Source of the DNA: Bordetella parapertussis
GTDB lineage: Bacteria > Bacteroidota > Bacteroidia > Chitinophagales > Chitinophagaceae
NCBI GenBank assembly: GCA_943331005.2
Contig: CALQJX020000018.1
Location: forward strand, 24,349-88,348
DNA: 64,000 nt
Reading direction: 5' to 3'
The first letter of the stretch is position 1. Every line of letters starts with the position of its first letter. The notes under the pieces are model-generated. The model saw only the letters and a program-made list of their open reading frames with translations. It did no database searches and had not been told where the DNA came from. Position numbers and translations under genes: made by a program. This document shows, one piece after another, positions 27,314 to 36,530 of this stretch.

Positions 27314-28516
27314 TTATTGTACATTATTCTTTTTAGTCAAGGCTACCTCTCTCAGGTAGCCTTCTAATTGTGTGGCAATTATATCCCAGTCGAAACGGGT
27401 GCGGATAACCTGCATGCCTGCCTGGCCTACTTCTTTTCTGCGATCGGCAGATGAAAGTAGTTCCGATACCGTGGCTGCAAAACTCATAGGGTCTGTCTGC
27501 ATTATGGCTCCTGCTCCGCTGGTTATGCCCAGGCCGGCAAAACCTATGTTGGAGCACACTACAGGTACACCCATAGCCATAGCTTCCAGCACTTTGTTTT
27601 GTGTACCTGCACCAAACCGCAACGGAGCAACTACTACAGATGCTTCGTTGTAGGTGACTGCCAGATCTTTTATAAAACCGGTAACCAACACATTATCACT
27701 TGCCAGGTCCAGTACCTTCTGTACAGGGCGCTGTCCGGCAATTACAAATTTTACTTCCGGATGCGTTTTTCTGATCTCGGGCAAAATGGTAGTAGTGAAA
27801 TATACAACCGCATCAACATTGGGCGCATAGTCCATATTGCCGGTAAAAAGCAATGTGTGGTTATGGCTGTAGTCGTGGTCTCTTGCAGAGAAGGTGGTGA
27901 GGTCTACACCATTGGGCAGCAAACGCAGATTGTCGGTATGGTGCTGCTCCTTCAGATAATTGATATCTTCAACAGAGCACGCCAGAGCCATATCGTACTC
28001 CTTAAGAATAGGCTCATATTCCAGCACACGTTTTTGCTCTATGTTCTCGAACAGGGTAACAGGCAGACTTCGTTTTACATTCTTCCTGCGCTCCCAATAG
28101 AGCGAAAAGGCATCGGGCAGATCCAGTATGCGTGCCAGGTCTTTACGGCCGGACAGGTAGGGCGACATACGCAGGTGTTGCACATGCACCGCATCATAAC
28201 TGTGTTTTGAAAGCAGCACATCCAGCTGCTTTTTCATCTCTTCAGAGTGAAAGTAAAGCACCTGAAGTGGTTTGCTGTCCCATGCTGCTGCAAGGCAATT
28301 CAGCTTTGATCGCCACGATGGCAGGTATATAAAGTGTACTTCCTTGAATATTTTTTCCAGTTCAGACTTGTAGCTTAGATCTTCCTCGGTTTGCGCAAAG
28401 GTGATGAGGTGCAGTTCATGCCTGTGCTGTAACCTGCTGGCAAGATTGAATATCTTCAGCTTGTCGCCCCTGTAAGGAGGGTATGGTACACGGTTTGCGA
28501 GGAAAAGTAGCTTCAA
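27314..28516 (-). CDS. glycosyltransferase family 4-type sugar transferase
   Basis: 400 residues with a two-domain GT-B fold. The N-terminal 'MKLLFLANRVPYPPYRGDKLKIFNL' and 'DAVHVQHLRM' resemble the sugar transferases known from exopolysaccharide (EpsH-type) clusters. The C-terminal donor site shows 'FTGNMDYAPNVDAV' near 222 and 'PLRFGAGTQNKVLEAMAMGVPVV' near 300. It is cytosolic or membrane-associated and adds a sugar to a surface glycan. It follows the GT9 gene by 10 nt, so both probably build the same glycan; no polymerase or flippase is in the window. Confidence 0.82.
   Translation of the reverse strand: MKLLFLANRVPYPPYRGDKLKIFNLASRLQHRHELHLITFAQTEEDLSYKSELEKIFKEVHFIYLPSWRSKLNCLAAAWDSKPLQVLYFHSEEMKKQLDVLLSKHSYDAVHVQHLRMSPYLSGRKDLARILDLPDAFSLYWERRKNVKRSLPVTLFENIEQKRVLEYEPILKEYDMALACSVEDINYLKEQHHTDNLRLLPNGVDLTTFSARDHDYSHNHTLLFTGNMDYAPNVDAVVYFTTTILPEIRKTHPEVKFVIAGQRPVQKVLDLASDNVLVTGFIKDLAVTYNEASVVVAPLRFGAGTQNKVLEAMAMGVPVVCSNIGFAGLGITSGAGAIMQTDPMSFAATVSELLSSADRRKEVGQAGMQVIRTRFDWDIIATQLEGYLREVALTKKNNVQ
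27339..27363 (+). terminator. hairpin inside the 3' end of the glycosyltransferase gene, probable def terminator
   Basis: Perfect 10-bp stem AAGGCTACCT / AGGTAGCCTT with a 5-nt loop, 31 nt after the def stop. On the other strand it encodes the E-G-Y-L-R-E-V-A-L part of the glycosyltransferase C-terminus. There is no long T tract, so termination may be partial. Confidence 0.4.
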
Positions 28517-28526
28517 GTTCTCTTCT

Positions 28527-29561
28527 TTATTTTTTATTTCCGTTGTTCATGGCCAGTGTTGTCCATAGTTTCTGCACATGCTCCGAAACCAGGTTCATAT
28601 CCAGGTCGTTCATGCACCTGAAATGTTTTCTAGGACATTTATCATATCCTATCTTACTGCATGGGTGACAGCCCAGACTTGTATTCTCTACTATTACAGA
28701 CTGTGGCGTCACTCTTGTTTTTAGGTTGTTGTACCCGTAGTAGGGGAACATGCCCATTCCGGGAGAGGTATTGCCCCACAAAGACACTACAGGCTTGCCG
28801 TAGGCGGCTGCCATATGCATAAGGCCGGTATCATTACTTACCACTACCCGTGCTATTTTTACCAGTTCGGCAGACTCGTTGAGGTCGAATTTGCCACAGG
28901 AGTTATAGATCTTTATCGGGTCCTGAGCTGCTATATGGTCTCCATCTGCTCTGTCCTCTGGTCCGCCCAGCAATATAACAGGGAATGGTACCAATGAGCA
29001 GAATTTCTTCCATTGTTCTACCGGCAGTTTTTTGGTATTCATAGAGCCACCGATCACGCAACCCACATAACCACCCCAGTGACTCATAGGCAGGTCGTTG
29101 TTGGCAAGTGCCTTACCGGATGGCAGAAAATGGTCCAGTCCTTTGCCATCATTTACCACTTTCAGCGACTTCGCAGTTTCCAAATACCTGTCCACAATAC
29201 TCACATCGGGCATCAGGTTCACCTTCAGATTGGTAAGCAGCCACTTCTGTATGTTCAGTTTAGGGAAAGATTCCGCAGGCACTTTGAGGGCTTTTTTCAG
29301 TCTCATCGTGCGCAGATTGTGGTGCAGATCCAGAATAAGATCATACTTTTCTTTCCTTAGTTCAGGTATCAATTGATCCACATCACCATCCATATAATAG
29401 AGCTGGTCTATATACGGGTTGTTTTCCAGAACTGGCTTGAAGGATAGTTTTGTGATATAATGCACCTGCACATCTGGTCGCTGCTGTTTGATGCAACGTA
29501 GCACAGGGGTGGTGAGTACAATATCGCCTATTGAGGAAAAACGTATCACCAATACTTTCAT
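28527..29561 (-). CDS. glycosyltransferase family 9 (heptosyltransferase-like)
   Basis: 344 residues from the Met that begins 'MKVLVIRFSSIGDIVLTTP', the canonical N-terminus of ADP-heptose:LPS heptosyltransferase-type enzymes; a Met three codons upstream is also in frame. The C-terminal half shows 'VVSNDTGLMHMAAAYGKPVVSLWG' near 240 and 'NPYYGYNN'-like donor loops. A late cluster of Cys ('GCHPCSKIGYDKCP', 'RCMND') is common in Bacteroidota members. It probably acts in LPS core or surface glycan assembly. The family 4 glycosyltransferase gene follows by 10 nt. Confidence 0.85.
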   Translation of the reverse strand: MKVLVIRFSSIGDIVLTTPVLRCIKQQRPDVQVHYITKLSFKPVLENNPYIDQLYYMDGDVDQLIPELRKEKYDLILDLHHNLRTMRLKKALKVPAESFPKLNIQKWLLTNLKVNLMPDVSIVDRYLETAKSLKVVNDGKGLDHFLPSGKALANNDLPMSHWGGYVGCVIGGSMNTKKLPVEQWKKFCSLVPFPVILLGGPEDRADGDHIAAQDPIKIYNSCGKFDLNESAELVKIARVVVSNDTGLMHMAAAYGKPVVSLWGNTSPGMGMFPYYGYNNLKTRVTPQSVIVENTSLGCHPCSKIGYDKCPRKHFRCMNDLDMNLVSEHVQKLWTTLAMNNGNKK

Positions 29562-29631
29562 ACAGTGCAAGGATTCGGAATGTCAGATTGAATATAAATA
29601 ATTGATAGTGATGCTGTTGTGTGTCTATACT

Positions 29632-30498
29632 TTAATTAGCTGCGTAAGACAGTTCGCACCAGATCTTGTTGTCTGTGATACCCAAAGCTTCCTTGGCACC
29701 GTTGCTGATACCTATGATGCAGTTGGCATAAAGTTTAGTATCGGGCAGAGAGCCAAGCACTTTTACATATATGGTTTTACCTGAACCCGGATTGTACACT
29801 TTGATAACGGTACCTCTTGCAGCCTCATTATGGAATGCATAATAAATGGTGCTTTTTCCCGGTTTTTCAAAGAATACGGCAGTTCCTTTTTCTGTAAGTA
29901 CATTCAGTCCGTTGTTCGTTTGCCTGTTGTAAACAGTATCCAATCCGCCCGGAACAGGCACTTTGCCGGAAGTGTCAATTACTATTTTCTTTTTAGGAGC
30001 AGGGTAGGCAGTATTAGAAACAGGGTCTGTAGAGTCCTTGGCCATCATCTTTACCCAACCCACAAACAGTACGCTGCCGGGTTTCATGGTGTTGCCCTTC
30101 AGGTTATTCCAACTCCTCATTTCCACCTTGGTAACACCCGAATAATTGCTGATAATGCTGATGTCATCTTTATTGCCAACCTGATAATAAAGCTCCCTGA
30201 TATTCTTCATTTTCAGGGGAGCAGGCTTTATATTGAAGAAGTTGTCTTTGGTAACAGGAACGTAAACAGTATTGCCTTCATTCAGTTTTCTCATGGTCTC
30301 CTCGTTGTTGGCAAGTTCCATTTGACCTTCTGGTATATAGAATCTTTTAGCCAGCATTCTAGCGTTCTCTCTTGCCTTTGCAGTATACTTTATTTCCCAT
30401 GTGCCGTCTTTTTTTACTGCAAACAGACTATCTGTTTCTTGTGCCAGCAAAGAAGATACAGGGGTAAATAATGTGATAAGTAACAGCAATTTCCACAT
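29632..30498 (-). CDS. secreted LysM-like protein with C-terminal double-psi barrel (RlpA-like) region
   Basis: 288 residues with a signal peptide (1-19, 'SLLAQ'). Residues 35-90 and 105-150 read as two LysM-like repeats ('ARMLAKRFYIPEGQMELANN', 'YYQVGNKDDISIISNYSGV'). Residues 205-285 ('IYYAFHNEAARGTVIKVYNP', 'VKVLGSLPD') resemble the double-psi beta-barrel of RlpA. Such proteins bind peptidoglycan; whether this one cleaves it is unknown. It lies 70 nt upstream of the glycosyltransferase pair on the same strand and may lead that operon. Confidence 0.7.
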   Translation of the reverse strand: MWKLLLLITLFTPVSSLLAQETDSLFAVKKDGTWEIKYTAKARENARMLAKRFYIPEGQMELANNEETMRKLNEGNTVYVPVTKDNFFNIKPAPLKMKNIRELYYQVGNKDDISIISNYSGVTKVEMRSWNNLKGNTMKPGSVLFVGWVKMMAKDSTDPVSNTAYPAPKKKIVIDTSGKVPVPGGLDTVYNRQTNNGLNVLTEKGTAVFFEKPGKSTIYYAFHNEAARGTVIKVYNPGSGKTIYVKVLGSLPDTKLYANCIIGISNGAKEALGITDNKIWCELSYAAN

Positions 30499-30762
30499 AA
30501 CAAAACTGATTTAATCCCGAAAAGTACAACAAAAAAACAAGCAAAATAAAACCTGCTGTGTTAAATTGGATGATGGAATGGAGTATTGTTGTTGCTGGTT
30601 ATAATTCAATAATGTGTTTTAGCCGTTCAGACAGCGTTTAAAACAACAAATCCCCGATTATTCCCTTATTTTTTATGGAACATTTGCCACTATTCGTATA
30701 TTAGCATCCAAATTCATTACACAACTTCACAATAATTGTGCCTAAACGCTAAACGATCATTT

Positions 30763-31614
30763 ATGCATTGCAACTTCGGGTTCAGAAAGTTTACTTTATT
30801 AATAGCTTCTTCCATACTTATATTCTCCTCCTGCAAGAAGAATACAACAGATGATAATTATCTGAAGGATGATGATGACAGGACAGGCTATGCATCAGAC
30901 GCATCGAGGATAGAATTTGCGAATAATGACGTTATTTCTCTCGCAGATCAGGCTGGTACATTGTTCAATGCCGAATACATACGCAGTGCTACAGATAAAA
31001 GTGTGACGGTAAGTACCGATACTTTCAGTACGCCTCGAGTACTCATCATAAGGTTCGGTAGTACCGATGTGGTTTGTTCCGATGGTCGCAAACGTCGTGG
31101 TTCTATAATTATTTCATACAATGGACGTTACCTAGATACCAATCAGGTACATACCATAACTTACAATGATTACCATCTGGATGGTAACAGAATATCAGGT
31201 TGGGTGAAAATGACCCGTGTTGACACTACTGTAGTAGGTGACTGGTATTATAAAGTACAGGTAAATGACTCTATGAATATGAATGCGCAGGATCCGCTGA
31301 ACAGCAAATTTGTGGTTTGGTCTGGTAATCTGATGCGCAAATGGGTTGGCGGTGCACTTACCAATAATAGGTCTGATGACTATTTCTCTGTTTCAGGTAA
31401 TGCTACTCTTACACGTCCCAGCGGTCATGTTTTCAATTTCAACATTGCTACTCCTCTTCAGTTCACAACCAGTTGCGATTATGCACAGTCTGGTGTGGTA
31501 AATGTAACCGGTTACACAGGTAGCCGTGTACTTAACTATGGTAATGGCAATTGCGACAATGCTGCCCAGCTGAACATTGGTGTTCACGTATACCAGCTAA
31601 CGCTTACCAAGTAA
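30763..31614 (+). CDS. lipoprotein of unknown function
   Basis: 283 residues from the ATG at 30763; a GTG at 30736 is in frame but would add nine residues before the signal. The signal ends in a lipobox (IFSSC, Cys24) followed by a Lys/Thr/Asp-rich linker. The mature part is beta-rich ('GSIIISYNGRYLDTNQVHTITY', 'NGNCDNAAQLNIG') with Cys pairs and resembles large Bacteroidota families of lipoproteins without known activity. It is monocistronic and ends at a strong palindromic terminator. Confidence 0.75.
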   Translation: MHCNFGFRKFTLLIASSILIFSSCKKNTTDDNYLKDDDDRTGYASDASRIEFANNDVISLADQAGTLFNAEYIRSATDKSVTVSTDTFSTPRVLIIRFGSTDVVCSDGRKRRGSIIISYNGRYLDTNQVHTITYNDYHLDGNRISGWVKMTRVDTTVVGDWYYKVQVNDSMNMNAQDPLNSKFVVWSGNLMRKWVGGALTNNRSDDYFSVSGNATLTRPSGHVFNFNIATPLQFTTSCDYAQSGVVNVTGYTGSRVLNYGNGNCDNAAQLNIGVHVYQLTLTK

Positions 31615-31637
31615 TACTGATAAATATCTTCATAAAG

Positions 31638-31671
31638 AAAATGCCCTTAATGAGCTCATTAAGGGCATTTT
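31638..31671. terminator. bidirectional terminator, 34-bp perfect palindrome
   Basis: A perfect 17-bp inverted repeat without loop spacing (half-site AAAATGCCCTTAATGAG) lies between two convergent genes, with T-rich sequence on the plus side. Confidence 0.9.
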
Positions 31672-31696
31672 TATTTTCAGTTAATGATTGTTTTGT

Positions 31697-33439
31697 TTAG
31701 AAAGGAGCATCTTCGTCAGGCTTTGGCGGCAGTTTAGTGCTGCCACCACCCATCAGATCATCGTCTTCCCAGTTCATATCATTTGCTTTAGACTGCTTGG
31801 TCTGGAAGCCACCACCCGGTATGAAAAGCTTCGAGTCGCCGAATCCGCTGGTGTCTCTTCGGATACCAGCAGACGGGTTATCTCTTTGACCGGCAAAGTT
31901 ATTACCGCCGCTAACTTTACCCTGGTTGCCGCCGCCATGATTTCCGCCACCGCTACCGCCACTAAAGCCTGATGGATCTCCGCCGCTATTGCCTGCAGGC
32001 CTGTAAGCGTCGAACTGGTCGTCTTCCATATCCACAAACTTCTGGTATTCTTTAATGAAGCGCACCTTCACCTCTCCGGTACTACCGTTACGATGTTTGG
32101 CTATGTGAATGTGGGTTTCACCCTCCACAGCTTCACCCATTTCATTGTTCTGTAAACCATAGTATTCAGGCCTGTAGAGGAACATTACCATGTCGGCATC
32201 CTGTTCGATAGCTCCCGATTCACGAAGGTCACTCAACTGAGGTACTTTCGATTCTTTCCTGGTTTCTACAGAACGGTTCAGCTGAGAAAGTGCTATAATA
32301 GGTACTTCCAGTTCTTTTGCAAGAGCCTTAAGGTCTCGCGATATTTTACTGATCTCCTGTTCGCGGTTACCGCCGTTGGCAATACCGGCCTGCATGAGCT
32401 GCAGGTAATCGATCAGGATCATCTGAATGTCGTGTTTCTGTTTCAGCCTTCTTGCTTTTGCTCGAAGCTCGAAGATATTCAGTGCTGCCTGGTCATCAAT
32501 AAAGATCTTGGCCTTAGACAGTTTGTGCATGCGCTGAGACATCTGTATGAATTCATGCTCAGCCATTTTGCCCTTGGTTATGGCATTCATGCTCACCTCT
32601 GTTACTGCCGACAGCATCCTTTTAACGATCTGGCCGGCACCCATTTCCAACGAGAAAAGAGCAACAGGGAATTCTTTATTGGGGTTCATGGCCGCATTCA
32701 TGGCCAGGTTCAGTGTGAAGGCCGTTTTACCCACCGCCGGACGAGCCGCAAGGATGATAAGATCGGTCTTCTGCCAGCCACCCGTTATACGATCCAGAGC
32801 AGCAAACATAGATGGTACACCATTTACCTCATCGGTCTTTTTGCGGCTTTCGTCTATTTCACCAATGGTACGAACCAGTACCTCCTGAAGGCTTTTGAAG
32901 TTTTTACGTAGATGTTTGTCGGTAATTTCATACAATCCCGATTCTGCCTTGTCAAGCAGATCGAAAACGTCTGTACTGTCTTCATAGGCCTCACTGATCA
33001 CCGAACCGCTGATACGGATCAATTCGCGCTGAATGAATTTCTCCATTACCAGACGCGCATGCGCCTCTACGTGTGCACTGGAAAGTACACTCATAGTAAG
33101 GCGGGTAAGATAGTAGGCACCGCCTACAATTTCCAGCTCATTGGTTTTTCTTAGTTCTTCTGTAATGGTAAGCAGATCGACAGGAGTACCCTTATCGAAA
33201 AGCCTGCGCATAGCTGAATATATCTTCTGATGTGCATCTACATAAAAACAGTCTTCGCTCTGAATGATCTCCAGTACCTGAGCAAACGTATCTTTTTCCA
33301 GCATTGCAGCACCCAGCACTGCCTCTTCCAGTTCGGGTGCCTGTGGGGGAACCTTGCCATATACCAGCGTAGAAATGTCTGGTTTACGGCTACCTGAACG
33401 GGATGAAGCGCCAAATTCTTTCTTAATATTTACAGCCAT
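31697..33439 (-). CDS. dnaB: replicative DNA helicase
   Basis: 580 residues. The N-terminal domain 'PPQAPELEEAVLGAAMLEKD' near 30 is followed by the RecA-like core: Walker A 'ARPAVGKTAF' near 232, Walker B 'MILIDYLQLM' near 338, and 'LSQLNRSVETR' with 'LRESGAIEQDAD' near 385-410. This hexameric helicase unwinds the replication fork. A Gly-rich, low-complexity C-terminal tail of about 80 residues follows the core, ending in an acidic stretch ('NWEDDDLMGG'), as in other Bacteroidota DnaB proteins. The upstream region holds DnaA-box-like sites. Confidence 0.97.
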   Translation of the reverse strand: MAVNIKKEFGASSRSGSRKPDISTLVYGKVPPQAPELEEAVLGAAMLEKDTFAQVLEIIQSEDCFYVDAHQKIYSAMRRLFDKGTPVDLLTITEELRKTNELEIVGGAYYLTRLTMSVLSSAHVEAHARLVMEKFIQRELIRISGSVISEAYEDSTDVFDLLDKAESGLYEITDKHLRKNFKSLQEVLVRTIGEIDESRKKTDEVNGVPSMFAALDRITGGWQKTDLIILAARPAVGKTAFTLNLAMNAAMNPNKEFPVALFSLEMGAGQIVKRMLSAVTEVSMNAITKGKMAEHEFIQMSQRMHKLSKAKIFIDDQAALNIFELRAKARRLKQKHDIQMILIDYLQLMQAGIANGGNREQEISKISRDLKALAKELEVPIIALSQLNRSVETRKESKVPQLSDLRESGAIEQDADMVMFLYRPEYYGLQNNEMGEAVEGETHIHIAKHRNGSTGEVKVRFIKEYQKFVDMEDDQFDAYRPAGNSGGDPSGFSGGSGGGNHGGGNQGKVSGGNNFAGQRDNPSAGIRRDTSGFGDSKLFIPGGGFQTKQSKANDMNWEDDDLMGGGSTKLPPKPDEDAPF

Positions 33440-33843
33440 TGGTGTTGAAATCAGTATTAATGAATTAAAAATCTTCAGTATTTCGTTTTCTATTCTTATT
33501 TGGCACTTTCTTTTGCGGTGTTAATTCAATCTTTTCAAATTATTACCTCAATATTAAAGCACTTGAAAATGCTGTGAAGGGCTACGAATGTAACTGCGAA
33601 AAACAGAACCTCAAAAGAAATCGGGTTGTAAAATTTTAAGCATGTATCACACATCTCTTGCACAGGTTTTCCCACAAAATGAAGATGAAAAGATGGGTTA
33701 TTCCACAATTAAGCAAAGTTACCAACAATAATCCACAGCTGATGCACATTATTATGTTGATAAATGATTTTGTTAATCGTTTTTTTAGGAACATGCTTTT
33801 TGCTATTATGATGGGCTATCTTTGCTGAAATTCAGTATTGTAA
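33440..33843. other. 404-bp intergenic region between dnaB and pheT with DnaA-box-like sites
   Basis: No gene is seen. Near-matches to the DnaA box TTATCCACA lie at 33729-33737 (TAATCCACA, one mismatch) and on the minus strand at 33755-33763 (TTATCAACA, one mismatch). Weaker ones lie at 33668-33676 (TTTCCCACA) and 33699-33707 (TATTCCACA), each with two mismatches. The part next to dnaB (33450-33560) is strongly AT-rich. It could be an origin, a DnaA-regulated dnaB promoter, or chance. Confidence 0.35.
33817..33824 (+). promoter_or_regulatory. -7 box (TATCTTTG) of pheT
   Basis: Exact TAnnTTTG match 20 nt before the pheT ATG, followed by GC as often seen after this element. No TTTG at 19-23 nt upstream is visible. 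Confidence 0.55.
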
Positions 33844-36255
33844 ATGACTATTTCTTACCAGTGGTTACTCCAATACCTGCCTGCCGCAGAGGCACCTATG
33901 CAGGTTGACGAGTTGAGCAGGATCCTTACTTCTATAGGTCTCGAAGTTGAGGCTGTGGAACCATCAGAAAGTATAAAAGGTGGCCTTGAAGGCCTGGTTA
34001 TAGGTGAGGTGCTTACTTGCACCAAGCACCCAAATGCCGACAAACTGAGCGTGACTACGGTTACTGCCGGTGAAGGTATTGTGTGGCAGATTGTTTGCGG
34101 TGCCCCCAATGTAGCTGCAGGTCAGAAGGTAGTTGTAGCGCCTGTAGGTGCTACAGTACATCCTACAGAAGGAGAACCATTCCTGATAAAGAAAGCTAAG
34201 ATACGTGGCGAGGAAAGTTCGGGTATGATCTGTGCCGAAGATGAAATAGGATTAGGAAGTAGTCATGCCGGTATCATGATTTTGCCGGAAGATGTACCTG
34301 TAGGTATGTCTGCCCGCGAATATTTCAAAATACCTGCTGCCGATTTTGCTATTCATATTGGTCTTACACCAAACAGGTCTGATGCCAACAGTCATATAGG
34401 TGTGGCACGCGATGTTTGCGCCTATCTGTCGCATCATTACGGTGGTACACACAAACCGGTTATGCCGGCTACTGTTTTCAATGCGGCCGGTCCGTCGACT
34501 GTATCGGTTTCTATAGAAGCAACAGATGCTTGTCCCCGATATGCCGGTGTGGCAATAGAAGGTATAAAAGTAGGTCCATCGCCGGAATGGTTGCAGCGTA
34601 GGTTGCAGACCATAGGTGTACGCAGCATCAATAATGTGGTAGATATCACCAATTTTGTGTTGCATGAATATGGACAGCCCCTCCATGCATTCGATACCGA
34701 TAAAATAAAAGGTAAACAGATCATAGTGCGTTGCCTGCCGGAAGGAACTCTTTTCCTGGCGCTCGACGATAAAGAACGTAAACTGCGCGCACAGGATCTG
34801 GTGATCTGCGATGCAGAGGGACCAATGGCAATAGGTGGTGTTTTCGGGGGTAAAGACAGTGGTATCAGCGATGGTACAGTAAATGTGTTCCTGGAAAGTG
34901 CCTATTTCACGCCTATGAACATCCGTCGCACCTCTCTGCACCACTTGTTGCGTACCGATGCGGCAACGCATTTCGAGAAGGGCGTTGATATCAATAATGT
35001 GATACCTGCGCTGCAACGCGCAGCGGTAATGATCACCGAAATTGCCGGTGGTACTATTACTTCCGGCATTACAGACGTATACCCTGCACCGGTAAAAGAT
35101 ACCGTAGTAACGGTTTCTTACAACTACATTCAGCAGTTGAGCGGAAAGGAATACGGACAGGAGGCAATAAAAAACACATTGTCGGCGCTTGGCTTCGAAC
35201 TGATAGAAGAGACGCCTACACATATTTCTCTGAAAGTGCCATCGAATAAACCCGATGTAACACAACCTGCAGATATAGTAGAAGAAGTGTTGCGTATAGA
35301 CGGATTGGATAACATCAGTATTCCGGGAAGGCTCAATATTTCATTACTGAAAGCATTACCCAACGACCGAGCCGAGCGCGAGCGCATGGCTCAGTTGCTA
35401 TGTGGTATGGGTATGCAGGAGATCGTTACCAACTCTATTGTAAATAGTAAATACTATCCGGGTAACGAACAACTGGTGCAGATGATCAACAGCCTCACCA
35501 GCGAACTGGATACGATGCGCCCATCTATGCTGGAAAGTGGCCTGGAAGTGGTGCAGTATAACTGTAACCGCAGGAGCACCGATCTTTCGCTCTTCGAATT
35601 CGGCAACGTTTATTCGCGCGGAGAAGATAAATACATTCAGCAGCCTGTACTGGCATTGTGGATCACAGGCAACTCCAGCATACAACACTGGCAGCAGAAA
35701 GAGCAAAAGTCTGATATATACTATGTAAAAGGTATCATAGACAATATGCTCAGGTATGCGGCCATAGGTGGTGTGGCAACAACCTATACTGAAGGTGCAA
35801 ATGAAGTGGTATGGAAATGGAAAAACCAGACCTTGTGCGGTGCCATGAAGGTGCCGCAGCAGAAACTGGGCATTTTTGATATTAAGCAGGATGTATATTA
35901 TGCAGAAATTCATTGGGATATGTGGCGCAAGGCAGTTGCTGCAGGTAAGGTAAAATATACCGAGGTGCCTAAATTCCCCGCCGTTCAGCGCGATCTGGCT
36001 ATAGTTCTGGACAAGCAGGTAACCTATCAGCAGGTGCAGGATATTACCGGTCAGTTGAAGATAGCAGAACTCAGATCTTTTGGCCTGTTCGATGTGTTTG
36101 AGAGTGAGAAACTGGGGTCTGGTAAAAAATCTTATGCGCTGAATTATACTTTTCAGCTGCAAGACCGTACCTTAACGGATACTGAAACAGAGCAGTTGAT
36201 GAAAAAGCTCTCTGATGCATATAAAAACAAACTCAACGCACAAATCCGCGATTAA
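33844..36255 (+). CDS. pheT: phenylalanine--tRNA ligase beta subunit
   Basis: 803 residues, normal for the bacterial beta chain. The tRNA-binding (EMAP-like) domain lies at about 40-150 ('EVLTCTKHPNADKLSVTTV'). B3/B4 editing domain follows at 210-390 ('INNVVDITNFVLHEYGQPLHAFD'), then B5 (about 400-480), the synthetase-like core (490-690) and the anticodon-binding FDX-ACB domain (710-803, 'FPAVQRDLAIVLD'). It pairs with PheS, which is not in the window. The last base of its stop is the first of the next ATG (TAATG), implying translational coupling with the coiled-coil gene. Confidence 0.97.
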   Translation: MTISYQWLLQYLPAAEAPMQVDELSRILTSIGLEVEAVEPSESIKGGLEGLVIGEVLTCTKHPNADKLSVTTVTAGEGIVWQIVCGAPNVAAGQKVVVAPVGATVHPTEGEPFLIKKAKIRGEESSGMICAEDEIGLGSSHAGIMILPEDVPVGMSAREYFKIPAADFAIHIGLTPNRSDANSHIGVARDVCAYLSHHYGGTHKPVMPATVFNAAGPSTVSVSIEATDACPRYAGVAIEGIKVGPSPEWLQRRLQTIGVRSINNVVDITNFVLHEYGQPLHAFDTDKIKGKQIIVRCLPEGTLFLALDDKERKLRAQDLVICDAEGPMAIGGVFGGKDSGISDGTVNVFLESAYFTPMNIRRTSLHHLLRTDAATHFEKGVDINNVIPALQRAAVMITEIAGGTITSGITDVYPAPVKDTVVTVSYNYIQQLSGKEYGQEAIKNTLSALGFELIEETPTHISLKVPSNKPDVTQPADIVEEVLRIDGLDNISIPGRLNISLLKALPNDRAERERMAQLLCGMGMQEIVTNSIVNSKYYPGNEQLVQMINSLTSELDTMRPSMLESGLEVVQYNCNRRSTDLSLFEFGNVYSRGEDKYIQQPVLALWITGNSSIQHWQQKEQKSDIYYVKGIIDNMLRYAAIGGVATTYTEGANEVVWKWKNQTLCGAMKVPQQKLGIFDIKQDVYYAEIHWDMWRKAVAAGKVKYTEVPKFPAVQRDLAIVLDKQVTYQQVQDITGQLKIAELRSFGLFDVFESEKLGSGKKSYALNYTFQLQDRTLTDTETEQLMKKLSDAYKNKLNAQIRD

Positions 36256-36530
36256 TGCAGGCGCTTGACGAACTTAACAGGAAACTGAACACGCTTATCA
36301 AAAAACATACAGCGTTAGAGGCCGAAAACAAACGCCTGAAGGATACTATTGCCCGTCAGGCAGTTGCTGAAGCTAAACTGAAGAAGCAATTAGCCTCGCT
36401 GGAGCAGAATATGGTAAGCGTGAATCTGGGCGGTACCGTATCCGATGTTGAAGAAAAGGATAATATGCGCCGCCAGTTGGATGGTCTGATAGCCGAAATT
36501 GATGGTCTACTGAATACGCTCAATGACTGA
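36255..36530 (+). CDS. small coiled-coil protein (ZapB-like in shape)
   Basis: 91 residues, almost entirely heptad-rich helix: residues 1-55 ('LDELNRKLNTLIKKHTALEA', then '...KLKKQLASLEQN') form a coiled coil, followed by a short loop with 'SVNLGGTVSD' and a second helix. It starts in the pheT stop codon. In Bacteroidota a coiled-coil gene after pheT is often followed by zapA, so a cell-division role is conceivable; here zapA is absent and a DUF6452 lipoprotein gene follows with an 8-bp overlap. The assignment is by shape and position only. Confidence 0.6.
   Translation: MQALDELNRKLNTLIKKHTALEAENKRLKDTIARQAVAEAKLKKQLASLEQNMVSVNLGGTVSDVEEKDNMRRQLDGLIAEIDGLLNTLND

Noticed and set aside
34252..35265. 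Open frame of 337 codons on the minus strand
   Set aside because: Antisense to pheT, with the Cys/His/Tyr-rich composition typical of shadow frames.
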